From: Hymenobacter lucidus
GTDB taxonomy: Bacteria; Bacteroidota; Bacteroidia; Cytophagales; Hymenobacteraceae
Assembly: GCF_020447265.1 (NCBI RefSeq)
Contig: NZ_JAJADR010000005.1
Location: 62,001-126,000 of the forward strand
Direction: 5' to 3'
Length of the DNA stretch: 64,000 nucleotides
Positions 26,889 through 35,946 of this stretch are shown in pieces. Both the position numbers and the translations under genes were made by a program. The notes under the pieces are model-generated. The model did not search any database. It saw only the letters and a program-made list of their open reading frames with translations, and was not told where the DNA came from. Position 1 is the first letter of the stretch. Every line of letters starts with the position of its first letter.

Positions 26889-28787
26889 ATGGTTTTCCGC
26901 GTTTGTTCTGCCCGTCTATTATGGAGCCGCCTACCCTGGCTGCTGGCGCTGCTGTTGCTGGCTGGCAAGGCCCGGGCCCAGCAGCCTACCCCGCCCGTCG
27001 TCACGGACTCGATGCGTACCCAGCCCGAAACCCGGCGCGACTCACTGCGCCGCCGCTTCGACCAGGAGCGGGTGCTAACGGGTCTGAAGGCTTACACCCG
27101 GCGCAAAACCATCGTGGGCAAGGCCGCTTCGGCCATTTTCAACTTCACCGAGCGTAAGGAAGACCGGGTCGGCATCGACGTGGAGCTGCTCGACCGGCAG
27201 TTTGACCAGCACAGCTACAAAATCGTGCGCCGCATCGAAATCCGGGCCCTCGACGCATTTGGCTACAGCGTATCGGACCCCACGCGGGAGCCGCGCAACG
27301 TGCTGGAACGCGGCGGCAACAAGCTGCACGTTACCACTTCCCGAGCCCGGGTGCGGCAGTTGCTGCTGTTTCGGGTGGGTGAAGAGCTGGCCCCGCAGGC
27401 CTTGGCCGAGTCGGAGCGCCTCTTGCGCCAGACCGACCAGCTGCTCGACGCCCGCGTGTTTGTAGACGAGGAAACCACCACTCAGGACAGCGTCGACATC
27501 CGCATCATTACCAAGGACGTGTTCAGCATCGGGGCCTCCTACCAGCTGCGCGACGTGGGCGCGGGCGTCATTGCGGCCCGGGACATCAACTTTCTGGGCC
27601 AGGGCCACCAGATCAACAACCGCTTCGAATACGGCCGCAACCAGCCCCAGACGTGGAAATACGAAGGCAGCTACGTAGTCCCGTTCCGCAACTTCATCAA
27701 CGGACAGGTGCGCTACCGCAACGAGTACAACTACCGGGAGCAGGCCATTGGCTTTTCCCGCGACTTCTACTCGCTTACTACCCGCTACGCCGGGGCGGCT
27801 TCGCTGCGCCTCGTGCAGCAGTTTGTGCCCACCGCCACCGATGACACCAAATTTGACGCGGCCAATTTCAGCATCAAGGATGCTTGGTTTGGGCGCGCCC
27901 TGCGCCTGCGCAGCTACGATTTGGGCTACGAAAACCCGGCCCGCGTGATATTGTCGGGCCGCGTGTACAATACCAGCTACACGGCCCGGCCCAATCCCGG
28001 CTACCTCAACTCGTCGTTGGTGCTGGGCACGGTGGGCTACAGCGTGCGGCGCTATTACAAAGACAAATACCTGTTTGGTTTCGGCCGCACCGAGGACATT
28101 CCGACGGGCACGCTGCTGAGCTTCACGGCGGGCTACGACTTTAATGACCGTGCCAACCGCAACTATTACGCCCTGCGCGCCTCCACCGGCAGCTTCAGCC
28201 TGCGCAACGGCTACCTCTACCTGAGCGGCGAATTTGGCAGCTTTGTGCGTCACCGCGACAAAGACTGGCAGCAGGGCTCCCTCGGCACGGAAATTCTGTA
28301 TTTCACCCGGCTCTACCACACCGGTAACTATCAGTGGCGGCACTTCTTCTGGAACCGCTCGATTCTGGGCTTCAACCGCCTGCCCGACGACCCGCCCCTG
28401 CTCATCGACGGCAACCGGGGCCTGCGCGGCTTCGAGTCGAACATCCGAGGCTCCAGCCGCTTCGTGCTCAACTACGAAACCACTGTGTTTACGCCCGTGT
28501 CGTTTCTGGGCTTCCGGGTGGCCGGCGTGGCCTTTGCCGATGCGGCCTGGCTGGCCAGCAAACCCGGCCAGGAGATGCCCTTCCGCGAAACGCCCTACAC
28601 CGGCTTCGGGCTGGGCATCCGGCTGCGCAACGAATATATTGCCGTGCGCACCGTGCAGCTGCTGCTGGGCTACTACCCCCGGGGCCAAACGACCACTAGT
28701 GGTTTCCGCATCTTCGAAAATGCCCGCCCCTACTACGATTTTAGCGACTTCAATTTCGCCCAGCCCAACACCGTGCGGTACGAGTAA
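26889..28787 (+). CDS. BamA/TamA-superfamily outer membrane protein
   Basis: About 632 residues from MVFRVCSARLL, which gives a signal peptide ending KARAQQ; an upstream in-frame ATG at 26778 adds an implausible Cys/Pro-rich leader. Residues about 60-200 form one or two POTRA-like units (IVRRIEIRALDAFGYSVSDP, LLFRVGEELAPQALAESERL, VDIRIITKDVFSI). The remainder is a beta barrel with many aromatic-rich strands. GNRGLRGFESN carries the RGF element of the BamA superfamily loop 6. It may insert or export proteins or lipids at the outer membrane; it is too short for BamA itself. Divergent from the radical SAM gene. Confidence 0.75.
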   Translation: MVFRVCSARLLWSRLPWLLALLLLAGKARAQQPTPPVVTDSMRTQPETRRDSLRRRFDQERVLTGLKAYTRRKTIVGKAASAIFNFTERKEDRVGIDVELLDRQFDQHSYKIVRRIEIRALDAFGYSVSDPTREPRNVLERGGNKLHVTTSRARVRQLLLFRVGEELAPQALAESERLLRQTDQLLDARVFVDEETTTQDSVDIRIITKDVFSIGASYQLRDVGAGVIAARDINFLGQGHQINNRFEYGRNQPQTWKYEGSYVVPFRNFINGQVRYRNEYNYREQAIGFSRDFYSLTTRYAGAASLRLVQQFVPTATDDTKFDAANFSIKDAWFGRALRLRSYDLGYENPARVILSGRVYNTSYTARPNPGYLNSSLVLGTVGYSVRRYYKDKYLFGFGRTEDIPTGTLLSFTAGYDFNDRANRNYYALRASTGSFSLRNGYLYLSGEFGSFVRHRDKDWQQGSLGTEILYFTRLYHTGNYQWRHFFWNRSILGFNRLPDDPPLLIDGNRGLRGFESNIRGSSRFVLNYETTVFTPVSFLGFRVAGVAFADAAWLASKPGQEMPFRETPYTGFGLGIRLRNEYIAVRTVQLLLGYYPRGQTTTSGFRIFENARPYYDFSDFNFAQPNTVRYE

Positions 28788-28854
28788 GTGGTTAGATAGT
28801 GAGTTGTCGTGCTGATAAAGTGGGCTTTTTCTCTACTACCAAACAGGGTTTTCG

Positions 28855-28891
28855 TTTGATAACAGGTGTGCGGCAGGATAGGCTACCTTTG
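28855..28891 (+). promoter_or_regulatory. Candidate promoter of the S1-domain gene
   Basis: TACCTTTG at 28884-28891 fits the TAnnTTTG -7 box, 46 bases before the ATG. TTTG at 28855-28858 could be the -33 box, but the 25-base spacer is longer than usual. Confidence 0.45.
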
Positions 28892-28937
28892 CGCCCAAAC
28901 GACAACTCACTATTTCACCACCTCACCATCTCACCTC

Positions 28938-29774
28938 ATGCTGGCGCTAGGCGATTTTAACGAACTGGAAGTGGCCCGGGCGGTCGATTTTGGCCTCTAC
29001 CTGAGCTCCGACGACGGCGACTTGCTGATTCCGGGGAAATACGTGCCCGAAGGCACCCAAATTGGGGATGTGCTGCGCGTGTTCGTCTACCGCGACTCCG
29101 AGGACCGCCTAATTGCCACTACCCTCGAACCCCTGGTGCGCGTCAATGAGTTTGCGGCCCTTACTGTGCGCGACGTGAGCAGCGTGGGCGCGTTCCTGGA
29201 ATGGGGCCTCGAAAAAGACCTGTTTCTGCCCTACAGCAACCAGTGGCGCGACCTGCGCCCCGGCCAGCGCGTGACGGTATTCGTGTACCTCGATGAAACC
29301 ACGGACCGCATCGTGGCCACTGCCAAGTGGGACCGGTACTTGAGCGAGGACCCGTTTCCGGGCCAGACCGGCGACGCGGTGCAGCTCTTCGTGGCTTCGG
29401 AAACCGACATGGGCTATTCCGTCATCGTGAACGGTACGCACCAGGGGCTGCTCTATTATAATGAGGTTTTCCGCCCCCTGCGCCTCGGCGATACGCCTAC
29501 CGGCTACGTGCGCCAGATCCGGCCCGACGGCAAGCTCGACATCAGCCTGCAAAAGCTGGGCTACGACGAAGCCCTCGACGCGGCCGATACGCTGCTCGAC
29601 GCCCTGCGCAAAGGCAACGGCACGCTGCCTCTAGGCGACAAAAGTGAGCCGGACGATATCTACCGGCGGCTGGGCATGAGCAAGAAAGTGTTCAAGAAAG
29701 CCCTGGGCGCGCTCTATAAGCAGGGCCTCGTACAACTGTTGCCCGAGCAGACGCGTCTGGTAGAGGGAAAGTAA
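28938..29774 (+). CDS. CvfB-like S1-domain RNA-binding protein
   Basis: 278 residues from MLALGDFNELEVARAVDFG. Tandem S1-type OB folds are visible: a degenerate first repeat (GLYLSSDDGDLLIPGKY), the second SSVGAFLEWGLEKDLFLPYS, and a third around GYSVIVNGTHQGLLYYNEVF. The C-terminal winged helix is SEPDDIYRRLGMSKKVFKKA and LGALYKQGLVQL. This is the architecture of CvfB, an RNA-binding regulator. The precise role in Bacteroidota is not known. Cytoplasmic, no signal peptide. Confidence 0.85.
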   Translation: MLALGDFNELEVARAVDFGLYLSSDDGDLLIPGKYVPEGTQIGDVLRVFVYRDSEDRLIATTLEPLVRVNEFAALTVRDVSSVGAFLEWGLEKDLFLPYSNQWRDLRPGQRVTVFVYLDETTDRIVATAKWDRYLSEDPFPGQTGDAVQLFVASETDMGYSVIVNGTHQGLLYYNEVFRPLRLGDTPTGYVRQIRPDGKLDISLQKLGYDEALDAADTLLDALRKGNGTLPLGDKSEPDDIYRRLGMSKKVFKKALGALYKQGLVQLLPEQTRLVEGK

Positions 29775-29880
29775 GCCACGCGGCATTTTCCGTGGCCGGC
29801 TGGCTTTCCGGGCGCTTTCCTGCGTATGGAAAGCCAGCTTTGCTTTCTCCCGACCTCTCCGCCCCTGCTTCCGCTGTGCT

Positions 29881-30555
29881 ATGAAACTCCAGAAAACCGC
29901 TCTTATTGCCGGAGCCAGCGGCCTGATCGGCAGCCAGCTGCTGCCCCTGCTCCTGGCCTCCGACCGCTACGCCAAAGTTATTACAGTAGGGCGGCGGCCC
30001 GTGCCCATCATGCATCCCAAGCTGGAGCAGCGGGTGCTGAACCTCGACCAGCTGGAGCAACACCGTATGTCGCTTATTGCCGACGACGTATTCTGCTGCT
30101 TGGGTACTACCATGCGGCAGGCCGGCTCAAAGGAAGCTTTCTACAAAGTGGATTATTTGTATGTGGTGAAGCTGGCAGCGCTTACAGCGGCCAACTTCGC
30201 GGCGCAGTTTATGGTCGTTTCGTCGATGGGGGCCGATGCCGGTTCGCGCTTCTACTACAACCATGTGAAAGGCGAGATGGAGCAGGCCATCCGGCAGACG
30301 CCATTCCGGGCCATTCACATTTTCCGACCGTCGCTGCTACTCGGCGACCGGGCCGAAAAACGTACCGGAGAGCAGTTCGGCGCGGTTTTACTCCGGGTTC
30401 TAAACCCCGTGCTGGTTGGACCCTTGCGCAAGTATCGGGCGGTAGCAGCGGCTACGGTGGCTCGGGCCATGCTGCGGGCGGCGGAAGATGACGGAGGCGG
30501 GATTTTAGTGCATTTATCGGATGAAATTGCGGTCGAGCGGGCCCTGAGCCGGTAA
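29881..30555 (+). CDS. Atypical short-chain NAD(P)-dependent oxidoreductase (TIP30/YbjT-like)
   Basis: 224 residues with the Rossmann motif ALIAGASGLIGSQLL at residues 7-21, a conserved CCLGTTMRQAGSKEAFYKVD segment, and a FMVVSSMGADAGSRFYYNHV block leading to KGEMEQAI (Tyr and Lys of the SDR site). These features fit the HTATIP2/TIP30-like branch of atypical SDRs, small NADP-binding proteins of uncertain substrate. It follows the S1 protein by about 105 bases and may be co-transcribed. Confidence 0.8.
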   Translation: MKLQKTALIAGASGLIGSQLLPLLLASDRYAKVITVGRRPVPIMHPKLEQRVLNLDQLEQHRMSLIADDVFCCLGTTMRQAGSKEAFYKVDYLYVVKLAALTAANFAAQFMVVSSMGADAGSRFYYNHVKGEMEQAIRQTPFRAIHIFRPSLLLGDRAEKRTGEQFGAVLLRVLNPVLVGPLRKYRAVAAATVARAMLRAAEDDGGGILVHLSDEIAVERALSR

Positions 30556-30615
30556 GTGCAGACCGGAGTGCGTACTTTCGCACTTGTACTTTCCTTTTTA
30601 CCTGCTCCAGGCATC

Positions 30616-31206
30616 ATGAAGCGTTTTTCTCTCTCCCTCCTTTTTGTGCTTTTGCTGCTGAGCACTACGCTGGTTTCAGCCCAGTCCAAAAAGAAATCCG
30701 GCGGCAGCAACTCGGGCTACAGCACCGGTATCGGTCTGCGGGGCGGTGGCTGGTCGTCGGGCCTCACCATCAAGCACTTTATGAGCGGCAAAAACGGCGT
30801 GGCCATCGAAGGCCTGCTCACCACCGAATATAAGGCGCGGGGTGGGCGCCTCACGCTGCTAGGCGAAAAGCACCTAGCCATTCCCGACATCAAAGGCCTG
30901 CAGTTCTATTACGGTGCCGGTTTCCACGCGGGAGCCTACCAGGGCCGCTACTACTTCTCCGATACCCGCTACTACTACAAAGGCCGCAAAGGCGACGTGT
31001 ACTTGGTGAGCTCCAACCGCAATGGCTACTACTACGACGAGACTACCTACATAGCCATCGGTGCCGACCTTATTGCGGGTCTGGAGTATAAACTCCCCGA
31101 TTTGCCCTTCGTCATTGGTGTCGACTATAAGCCCTTCTTCGAGGTATTCCACGGCTACACCGGCTTTTACAACGACGCGGCCGTGAGTTTGCGCTTCACC
31201 TTTTAG
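30616..31206 (+). CDS. Small outer membrane beta-barrel-like protein
   Basis: 196 residues: signal peptide MKRFSLSLLFVLLLLSTTLV ending SAQ, a Lys/Ser/Gly-rich linker, then alternating aromatic and polar strands (YSTGIGLRGGGWSSGLTIKH, LQFYYGAGFHAGAYQGRYYF) ending AAVSLRFTF, a terminal Phe as in barrel proteins. The pattern suggests an eight-strand OmpA/OmpX-like barrel. Specific function unknown. It ends at a clear terminator. Confidence 0.7.
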   Translation: MKRFSLSLLFVLLLLSTTLVSAQSKKKSGGSNSGYSTGIGLRGGGWSSGLTIKHFMSGKNGVAIEGLLTTEYKARGGRLTLLGEKHLAIPDIKGLQFYYGAGFHAGAYQGRYYFSDTRYYYKGRKGDVYLVSSNRNGYYYDETTYIAIGADLIAGLEYKLPDLPFVIGVDYKPFFEVFHGYTGFYNDAAVSLRFTF

Positions 31207-31253
31207 CCCGCTTCCCGCTTCGCTTACCTACGAGGTAGAAGCACCTTTTATCT

Positions 31254-31287
31254 GACCGGCCACGAAAATTTCGTGGCCGGTCTTTTT
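31254..31287 (+). terminator. Rho-independent terminator
   Basis: A 13-bp stem GACCGGCCACGAA (31254-31266) pairs with TTCGTGGCCGGTC (31270-31282), followed by TTTTT. It closes the + strand run from the BamA-like gene. Confidence 0.9.
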
Positions 31288-31395
31288 TATTCTTGTCTTA
31301 TCCAGAACACCTAATCTATAAGTCAGCAATACCGGCATAGAATGATGAGCTTGGGTTGGATACTTTGCGCATCATCTGATAATTACGCTACTAGC

Positions 31396-32166
31396 TCAAC
31401 CGGAAGCCGGTACGTTATCCAACGCCTGGATCTGGGCTTTATAAGCCGTGGGTAGCAGCGCGTTGATAGCCCAGCGACTCAGGGCGAGGTGCTGCGTGGC
31501 CCGGTAGAGCGGCACCGCCGGTGCCAGCCACGACCAGGAATTCAGCCCAAGCATGGTGCGCACCAGCGGGGGTAGCACCAGCCGCTGCCCCTGGAGCAGC
31601 AACTGGTAGCGTAGCGGGCCCAGGTGGCGGCGGTATTGCCGGAACAAATCGGTAGTCAGGGCGCTATGGGCCAAGTCTTGCGCTAAATGCGCGTGACGGT
31701 CGGCCACCCACTGCGAGTAAGTGGTGGGCAAATCGGGAATGCCCATGCGCTGGCCTACCCGGCTGAATACGTCGAATACTTCGGCCTGCTCATCCGGGGT
31801 AAGGGGGCGCTCCAGCAGCTCGAAAGCCCGAATGGAATAGTCGATGAGCATGTAAAGTACGTCGCGGTAGGCCCAGGCCGGAATGCTGGCCCCGCGCTTG
31901 GCTTCTACGGCCGCATGAATGGCCGTAATAGTATCAATAGCCCGCTCAGCCGCGCCCCGCTCGGCAAATACAATCTGGCGGGCATACTCCACCGTGGAAA
32001 ACAGACGCCCCAGCGGGTCGGCGGGCAGCCGGCCGGTAAAGTACAGCCAGTCGACGGCTTTGTTGAGGGCAAACTCGGCGGCGGCTCCGGCAAAGATGAA
32101 CAGCACCGTGTCGGACTTGCCCCAGATGGTGCGCACCACGGAGTGCTCGGGTACAAAATAGCTCAT
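31396..32166 (-). CDS. DUF2236 oxygenase-like protein (MpaB/latex-clearing family)
   Basis: 256 residues from MSYFVPEHSVVRTIWGK. Family matches are the N-terminal IFAGAAAEFALNKAVDW helix, the YARQIVFAERGAAERAIDTI segment and IHAAVEAKRGASIPAWAYRD. The DUF2236 group includes heme b oxygenases such as rubber oxygenase Lcp and fungal MpaB. Whether this protein holds heme cannot be judged here. No signal peptide is evident. It is stand-alone between two + and - blocks; the substrate is unknown. Confidence 0.75.
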   Translation of the reverse strand: MSYFVPEHSVVRTIWGKSDTVLFIFAGAAAEFALNKAVDWLYFTGRLPADPLGRLFSTVEYARQIVFAERGAAERAIDTITAIHAAVEAKRGASIPAWAYRDVLYMLIDYSIRAFELLERPLTPDEQAEVFDVFSRVGQRMGIPDLPTTYSQWVADRHAHLAQDLAHSALTTDLFRQYRRHLGPLRYQLLLQGQRLVLPPLVRTMLGLNSWSWLAPAVPLYRATQHLALSRWAINALLPTAYKAQIQALDNVPASG

Positions 32167-32346
32167 GCGGCAAGAACCCGAAAACCAGGTAAAAGGCTCC
32201 GCCAAACTGGCCCGGAGCACGGTGAAAAACAGAAAACAGCCGGCCCCCGACAAGCCAAAGCCCCCGCTACGCAAGGCAACGAGGGCTTAGTTAGGTTTTA
32301 TCCCAGCCGGTAGCCGTTTATGGGCCCGCGCCGGCTGTCGGCTTTA

Positions 32347-33345
32347 CTAGAGCTTAATGCGGTACACGGCATCCGTGATGCCGCCAAACAGGCCATAGCC
32401 ACCCTTGATGTTGGATACCAGCGGCGCGGGCTCGGCAAAGGGGTTGCCTTCGGTATCGTTGTAGCGCTGCCGCGAAAGGTAGAAGTTGTAGGCATCACGC
32501 GTGAGGGCGCTGATAAACACTTCCATGTACCCGGGTTTAGGGCAGTTGCCCGGCGTAGGGCAGTAACCGGCGTAGAAGCGCACGTTTGAGGTAAGTGAAA
32601 AACGTTTGCCGTTCACGTTGGTGTCGGCGTAGGGATAAAAGCCGTAGCCGTAGCCGGAAAAGCCCCCCAGATTAGAAAGCTGAAACCGGCCTACTTCCAA
32701 CGACACGTCAGAATTTTCCTCGTCAATCTGCACCGGCGACCAGTTATCGGGCACGTTGCCCTGGCTGTCGACGATGCGGGCAAAGGCTATATAATAATTG
32801 TCGGTGTTCGGGTCATCAGCAATGGTAACCGACAACTGCCCACGCGTATCATAGACGTTGTTAGGGTTGGGCTTTTCGGTAAACGTGGCGCTTTCAATAA
32901 TCGGCGCGGCTGGCAGGGTCACGGTGCTTTCCACCGCAGGCAAGCCCGGCACAGTGGCCCGCAGCGTGTAGGTGCGGCCCGGCTGGGCCTTCAGACCCAT
33001 GGTGGGCTCGTAGTAGCCGCCTTGGTACGCCGAAGACGATTCTTTGAACCGCTCGACCACCGTGCCGCTTTCGTCCCGGATATCCACCTTGGCGTCGGTG
33101 CGGCCGTTCAGTTCGCGCGTATCGAACACGCGCTGGCTGTTACTCACGTACAACTGCCGGGTGAGGCTCACCTCATCGTTGGGGCCCTGGTCGGCGTAGT
33201 TGCTCAGCACGTATTGCAGCGCCACCTTAGGCGTGTGAGCCGGCTCGGGCAGGTCGATGGTCGTTTCGCAGGCCCCGGTGCCCAGGCCCAGTAGCAGTAA
33301 AGCCGCCAGTTTCGTCGTTGTCGTGATTGTTGAAAAAGTTGACAT
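32347..33345 (-). CDS. DUF4249 lipoprotein, partner of the adjacent TonB receptor
   Basis: 332 residues with a lipoprotein signal ending GTGAC (Cys26) then ETTIDLPEP. A beta-rich body with YTLRATVPGLPAVESTVTLP and a C-terminal TRDAYNFYLSRQRYNDTEGN plus GNPFAEPAPLVSNIKGGYG block are the DUF4249 hallmarks. Members are encoded directly after CarboxypepD-reg TonB receptors and are thought to serve as surface accessory proteins in uptake. The gene starts 14 bases after the receptor stop, so the two form an operon. Ligand unknown. Confidence 0.85.
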   Translation of the reverse strand: MSTFSTITTTTKLAALLLLGLGTGACETTIDLPEPAHTPKVALQYVLSNYADQGPNDEVSLTRQLYVSNSQRVFDTRELNGRTDAKVDIRDESGTVVERFKESSSAYQGGYYEPTMGLKAQPGRTYTLRATVPGLPAVESTVTLPAAPIIESATFTEKPNPNNVYDTRGQLSVTIADDPNTDNYYIAFARIVDSQGNVPDNWSPVQIDEENSDVSLEVGRFQLSNLGGFSGYGYGFYPYADTNVNGKRFSLTSNVRFYAGYCPTPGNCPKPGYMEVFISALTRDAYNFYLSRQRYNDTEGNPFAEPAPLVSNIKGGYGLFGGITDAVYRIKL

Positions 33346-33359
33346 AAGAATACGGCGCG

Positions 33360-35750
33360 TTAGAATTTGAAGCTTTTGCTGAAGGACGGGATAATCGGAA
33401 ACAGCGACAGTTGCTTGTACACGGCCTTGCTGTTGCCACTCTGGTAGTCAAAGTCGCGCGAGAGGTAAATGTAGTAAGGGTTGCGGCGGCTGTAGGCGTT
33501 ATACAGGCTGAAGCTGTTCACCACTTCACCCCACTTTTTCTTCTTGGTTTTGCTCAAATCCAGGTCGAGGCGGTGGTAGGCGCGCATCCGGTAGCTGTTC
33601 CGCTCCCCGTACTCCTCATACTGCTCGTAGGGAGCCAGCCGGTAGCGGCCCTCCGACAGCGTTACGGCGTTGCCGGTGCCGTATACCCACGTACCCGAGA
33701 GCGTGAAGGTGGGGCTGAACTTATGAATCACGACCAAAGTGGCATCGTGGCGCCGGTCGTACTTATAAGGGTACAGCCGGCCCTGGTTCAGCTCCGGAAA
33801 CCGGCGGTTACTCCAGGCCAGCGTGTAGCCAATCCAGCCTGTAGTGCGGCCCGATTTTTTCTGCAGAAATAGCTCCCCGCCGTAGGCCCAGCCCTGGCCG
33901 CTGGTTACTTTTTCTTCCCACTTGCTGTCGGTAGTACCCAGGAAGCTGGCGCCTTCCTTGTATTCAATCAGGTTCTGCATAGGCTTGTAGTAGCTCTCGA
34001 AGCTGAGCTCATACTCCTCGCCCTTGTGGTGCAGCGTGCGGGCCGCCCCAATGCTGATTTGCTGGGCGCGCTGGGGCTTCACCTTGGCCGTGGCTGGCAC
34101 CCAGAGGTCGGTGGGCAGGCCAATGCCGCTATTGGTAAGCAGGTGGATGTACTGGGTAGTGCGGGCATAAGCGCCTTTCAGGGCCCAGTTCTCAGTGAGC
34201 AGGAAACGGGCGGCAATGCGCGGCTCTACCGACGGATACAGGGTTTTATCGACCAAAAAGCTGTTCAGGCGCAGGCCGGCGTTTACCTTCAGCCGGTCCG
34301 TCAGGCGGTAGTCGTCCTCGGCATACAGGCTGGCTTCACTGGCCATAGTTTGCTGGCCCGAGTTGATGTCGTCGGTGCCTTCGCCCTTTACCTGCAGCGC
34401 CCCGGGCCGGAACGAGTGCAGAATGTACTGGCCCCCAAACCGGATGTAGTGGTCGGGGTTGGGCACGTAGTCGAAGTCGGTTTTCAAACTCAGGTCCCGG
34501 ATATTAGACAGGTAGTGCAACGAAAACTTGTCGGTGCGCGGGTCAGGGCCGGTCGTAATCTTGTCTTCCTGGTCGATGCGGACGTTGAACTGGTACTTGC
34601 TGTAGGTGAAGTGGGTGTTCATGAACAGTTGGTCGTTCACGATGTGGTTCCAGCGCAGCGCCGAGGTAAGGTTGCCCCAGCCCAAACCGTCATTTTCCTT
34701 GTAATAGCTGCCGCTGCCGTCGTCAGCCTTATCATTATAACGGGCGTAAAACTTGTCGTAGCCGGTGTAGGCACTCAGGTAGAGCCGGTCACGGCTACCC
34801 AGTTTCCAGTTGAGCTTACCGTTCAGATCGTGAAAAAAGTAGCCGACGGTGGGCCGCTCATCATACGGGATTCCCTCACTGGCCATGGCCAGATTAATGA
34901 GTGGGCGGGCCAGGATGTCGATGTAGGTGCGGCGGGCCGAGATGATAAACGAGGCCGTATCCTTCTTGATGGGACCTTCCAGCGTGAGGCGCGAGGCCAC
35001 AATGCCAATGGCGCCCTCCCCGTGAAACTCCTGCATGTTGCCCTCCTTCATGGTAATATCCAGCACCGACGACAGCCGGCCACCATACCGCGCCGGAAAT
35101 CCACCCTTGATCAGCTCCACGTTGTTCAAAGCATCGGCATTAAACACTGAGAAAAAGCCAAACAAGTGGGCTGCGTTGTACACCGGTGTGCCGTCGAGCA
35201 GCACCAGGTTCTGGTCGGGCGAGCCGCCGCGCACATACAAGCCGCTCTGCCCCTCGCCCCCGCTCTGCACGCCGGGTAGCAGCTGCAGTACCTTCAGCAC
35301 GTCGGTTTCGCCAAACAGCGCCGGCAGGTTCTTGATCTGGGCCACGGGCACGTTGATGGTGCCCATGCGGGTGCTCTGGGCAATTTTTTCCTCCTTGGTG
35401 CCCACAATTTCCACGCCCGCCAGTTCCGAGGTCGAGGGCCGTAGCCGGAAGTCGTGACTCACGCTACGCTCCGACTTCACAGCGAAGCGCCCCTTCTCAT
35501 ACCCCAGATACGACACGTACAGCCGAACGGAATCGGCGGAGGCGGGCAGCGTGAGGGAGTAGAAGCCGTAGGTGTTGGTGGCAGTGCCCTGGCCGGTGGC
35601 CGGGTTCATTACGGCCACACCAATCAGGTTTTCGCCCGTGGCCTGGTCGCGCACGTAGCCGCTGATGGTGAGCTTGCCGGCTTGCTGGGCCTGGGCCGCA
35701 CTGGCCGCCAGCAAACCGCCGAGTAAGAGTACTGAGCGAAATCGGCTCAT
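33360..35750 (-). CDS. TonB-dependent receptor with carboxypeptidase-regulatory-like domain
   Basis: 796 residues from MSRFRSVLLLGG with signal peptide ending AQAQQ. Residues 25-110 form a CarboxypepD-reg-like beta domain (TISGYVRDQATGENLIGVAV). The plug follows: VPVAQIKNLPALFGETDVLK and SGLYVRGGSPDQNLVLLDGT with HLFGFFSVFNADALNNVELI. The rest is the barrel, ending SKSFKF. Together with the DUF4249 gene it forms a two-gene uptake unit distinct from SusC/D systems. The imported compound is unknown. Confidence 0.9.
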   Translation of the reverse strand: MSRFRSVLLLGGLLAASAAQAQQAGKLTISGYVRDQATGENLIGVAVMNPATGQGTATNTYGFYSLTLPASADSVRLYVSYLGYEKGRFAVKSERSVSHDFRLRPSTSELAGVEIVGTKEEKIAQSTRMGTINVPVAQIKNLPALFGETDVLKVLQLLPGVQSGGEGQSGLYVRGGSPDQNLVLLDGTPVYNAAHLFGFFSVFNADALNNVELIKGGFPARYGGRLSSVLDITMKEGNMQEFHGEGAIGIVASRLTLEGPIKKDTASFIISARRTYIDILARPLINLAMASEGIPYDERPTVGYFFHDLNGKLNWKLGSRDRLYLSAYTGYDKFYARYNDKADDGSGSYYKENDGLGWGNLTSALRWNHIVNDQLFMNTHFTYSKYQFNVRIDQEDKITTGPDPRTDKFSLHYLSNIRDLSLKTDFDYVPNPDHYIRFGGQYILHSFRPGALQVKGEGTDDINSGQQTMASEASLYAEDDYRLTDRLKVNAGLRLNSFLVDKTLYPSVEPRIAARFLLTENWALKGAYARTTQYIHLLTNSGIGLPTDLWVPATAKVKPQRAQQISIGAARTLHHKGEEYELSFESYYKPMQNLIEYKEGASFLGTTDSKWEEKVTSGQGWAYGGELFLQKKSGRTTGWIGYTLAWSNRRFPELNQGRLYPYKYDRRHDATLVVIHKFSPTFTLSGTWVYGTGNAVTLSEGRYRLAPYEQYEEYGERNSYRMRAYHRLDLDLSKTKKKKWGEVVNSFSLYNAYSRRNPYYIYLSRDFDYQSGNSKAVYKQLSLFPIIPSFSKSFKF

Positions 35751-35882
35751 AAAAAGGGGTAGATAAGGTATATAGGTGGGAAAGTAAAAGGTGAGCGGCC
35801 GGAAAACGCCCGGCCGGCGCGGTTTGGTATGGCTGCTAACAGGATTCTGAAAAGGGACCAATGGTTGGCTGCGGCCCCACAA

Positions 35883-35919
35883 AAAACGCCTGCCGTTCAA
35901 TGCAAACAGCAGGCGTTTT
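35883..35919 (-). terminator. Terminator downstream of the OmpH gene
   Basis: AAAACGCCTGC (35883-35893) pairs with GCAGGCGTTTT (35909-35919). The flanking A-rich run on the left gives a U tract for the - strand transcript of the OmpH gene. Confidence 0.8.
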
Positions 35920-35946
35920 CGAGGGTATTGACTGAAAAATTGGCGC

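Noticed and set aside
27075..28688. 537-codon open frame opposite the BamA-like gene
   Set aside because: Antisense shadow, low-complexity Val/Ala/Gly.
35751..35946. Riboswitch before the TonB receptor
   Set aside because: No recognisable cobalamin or other riboswitch core; only a terminator hairpin is seen.
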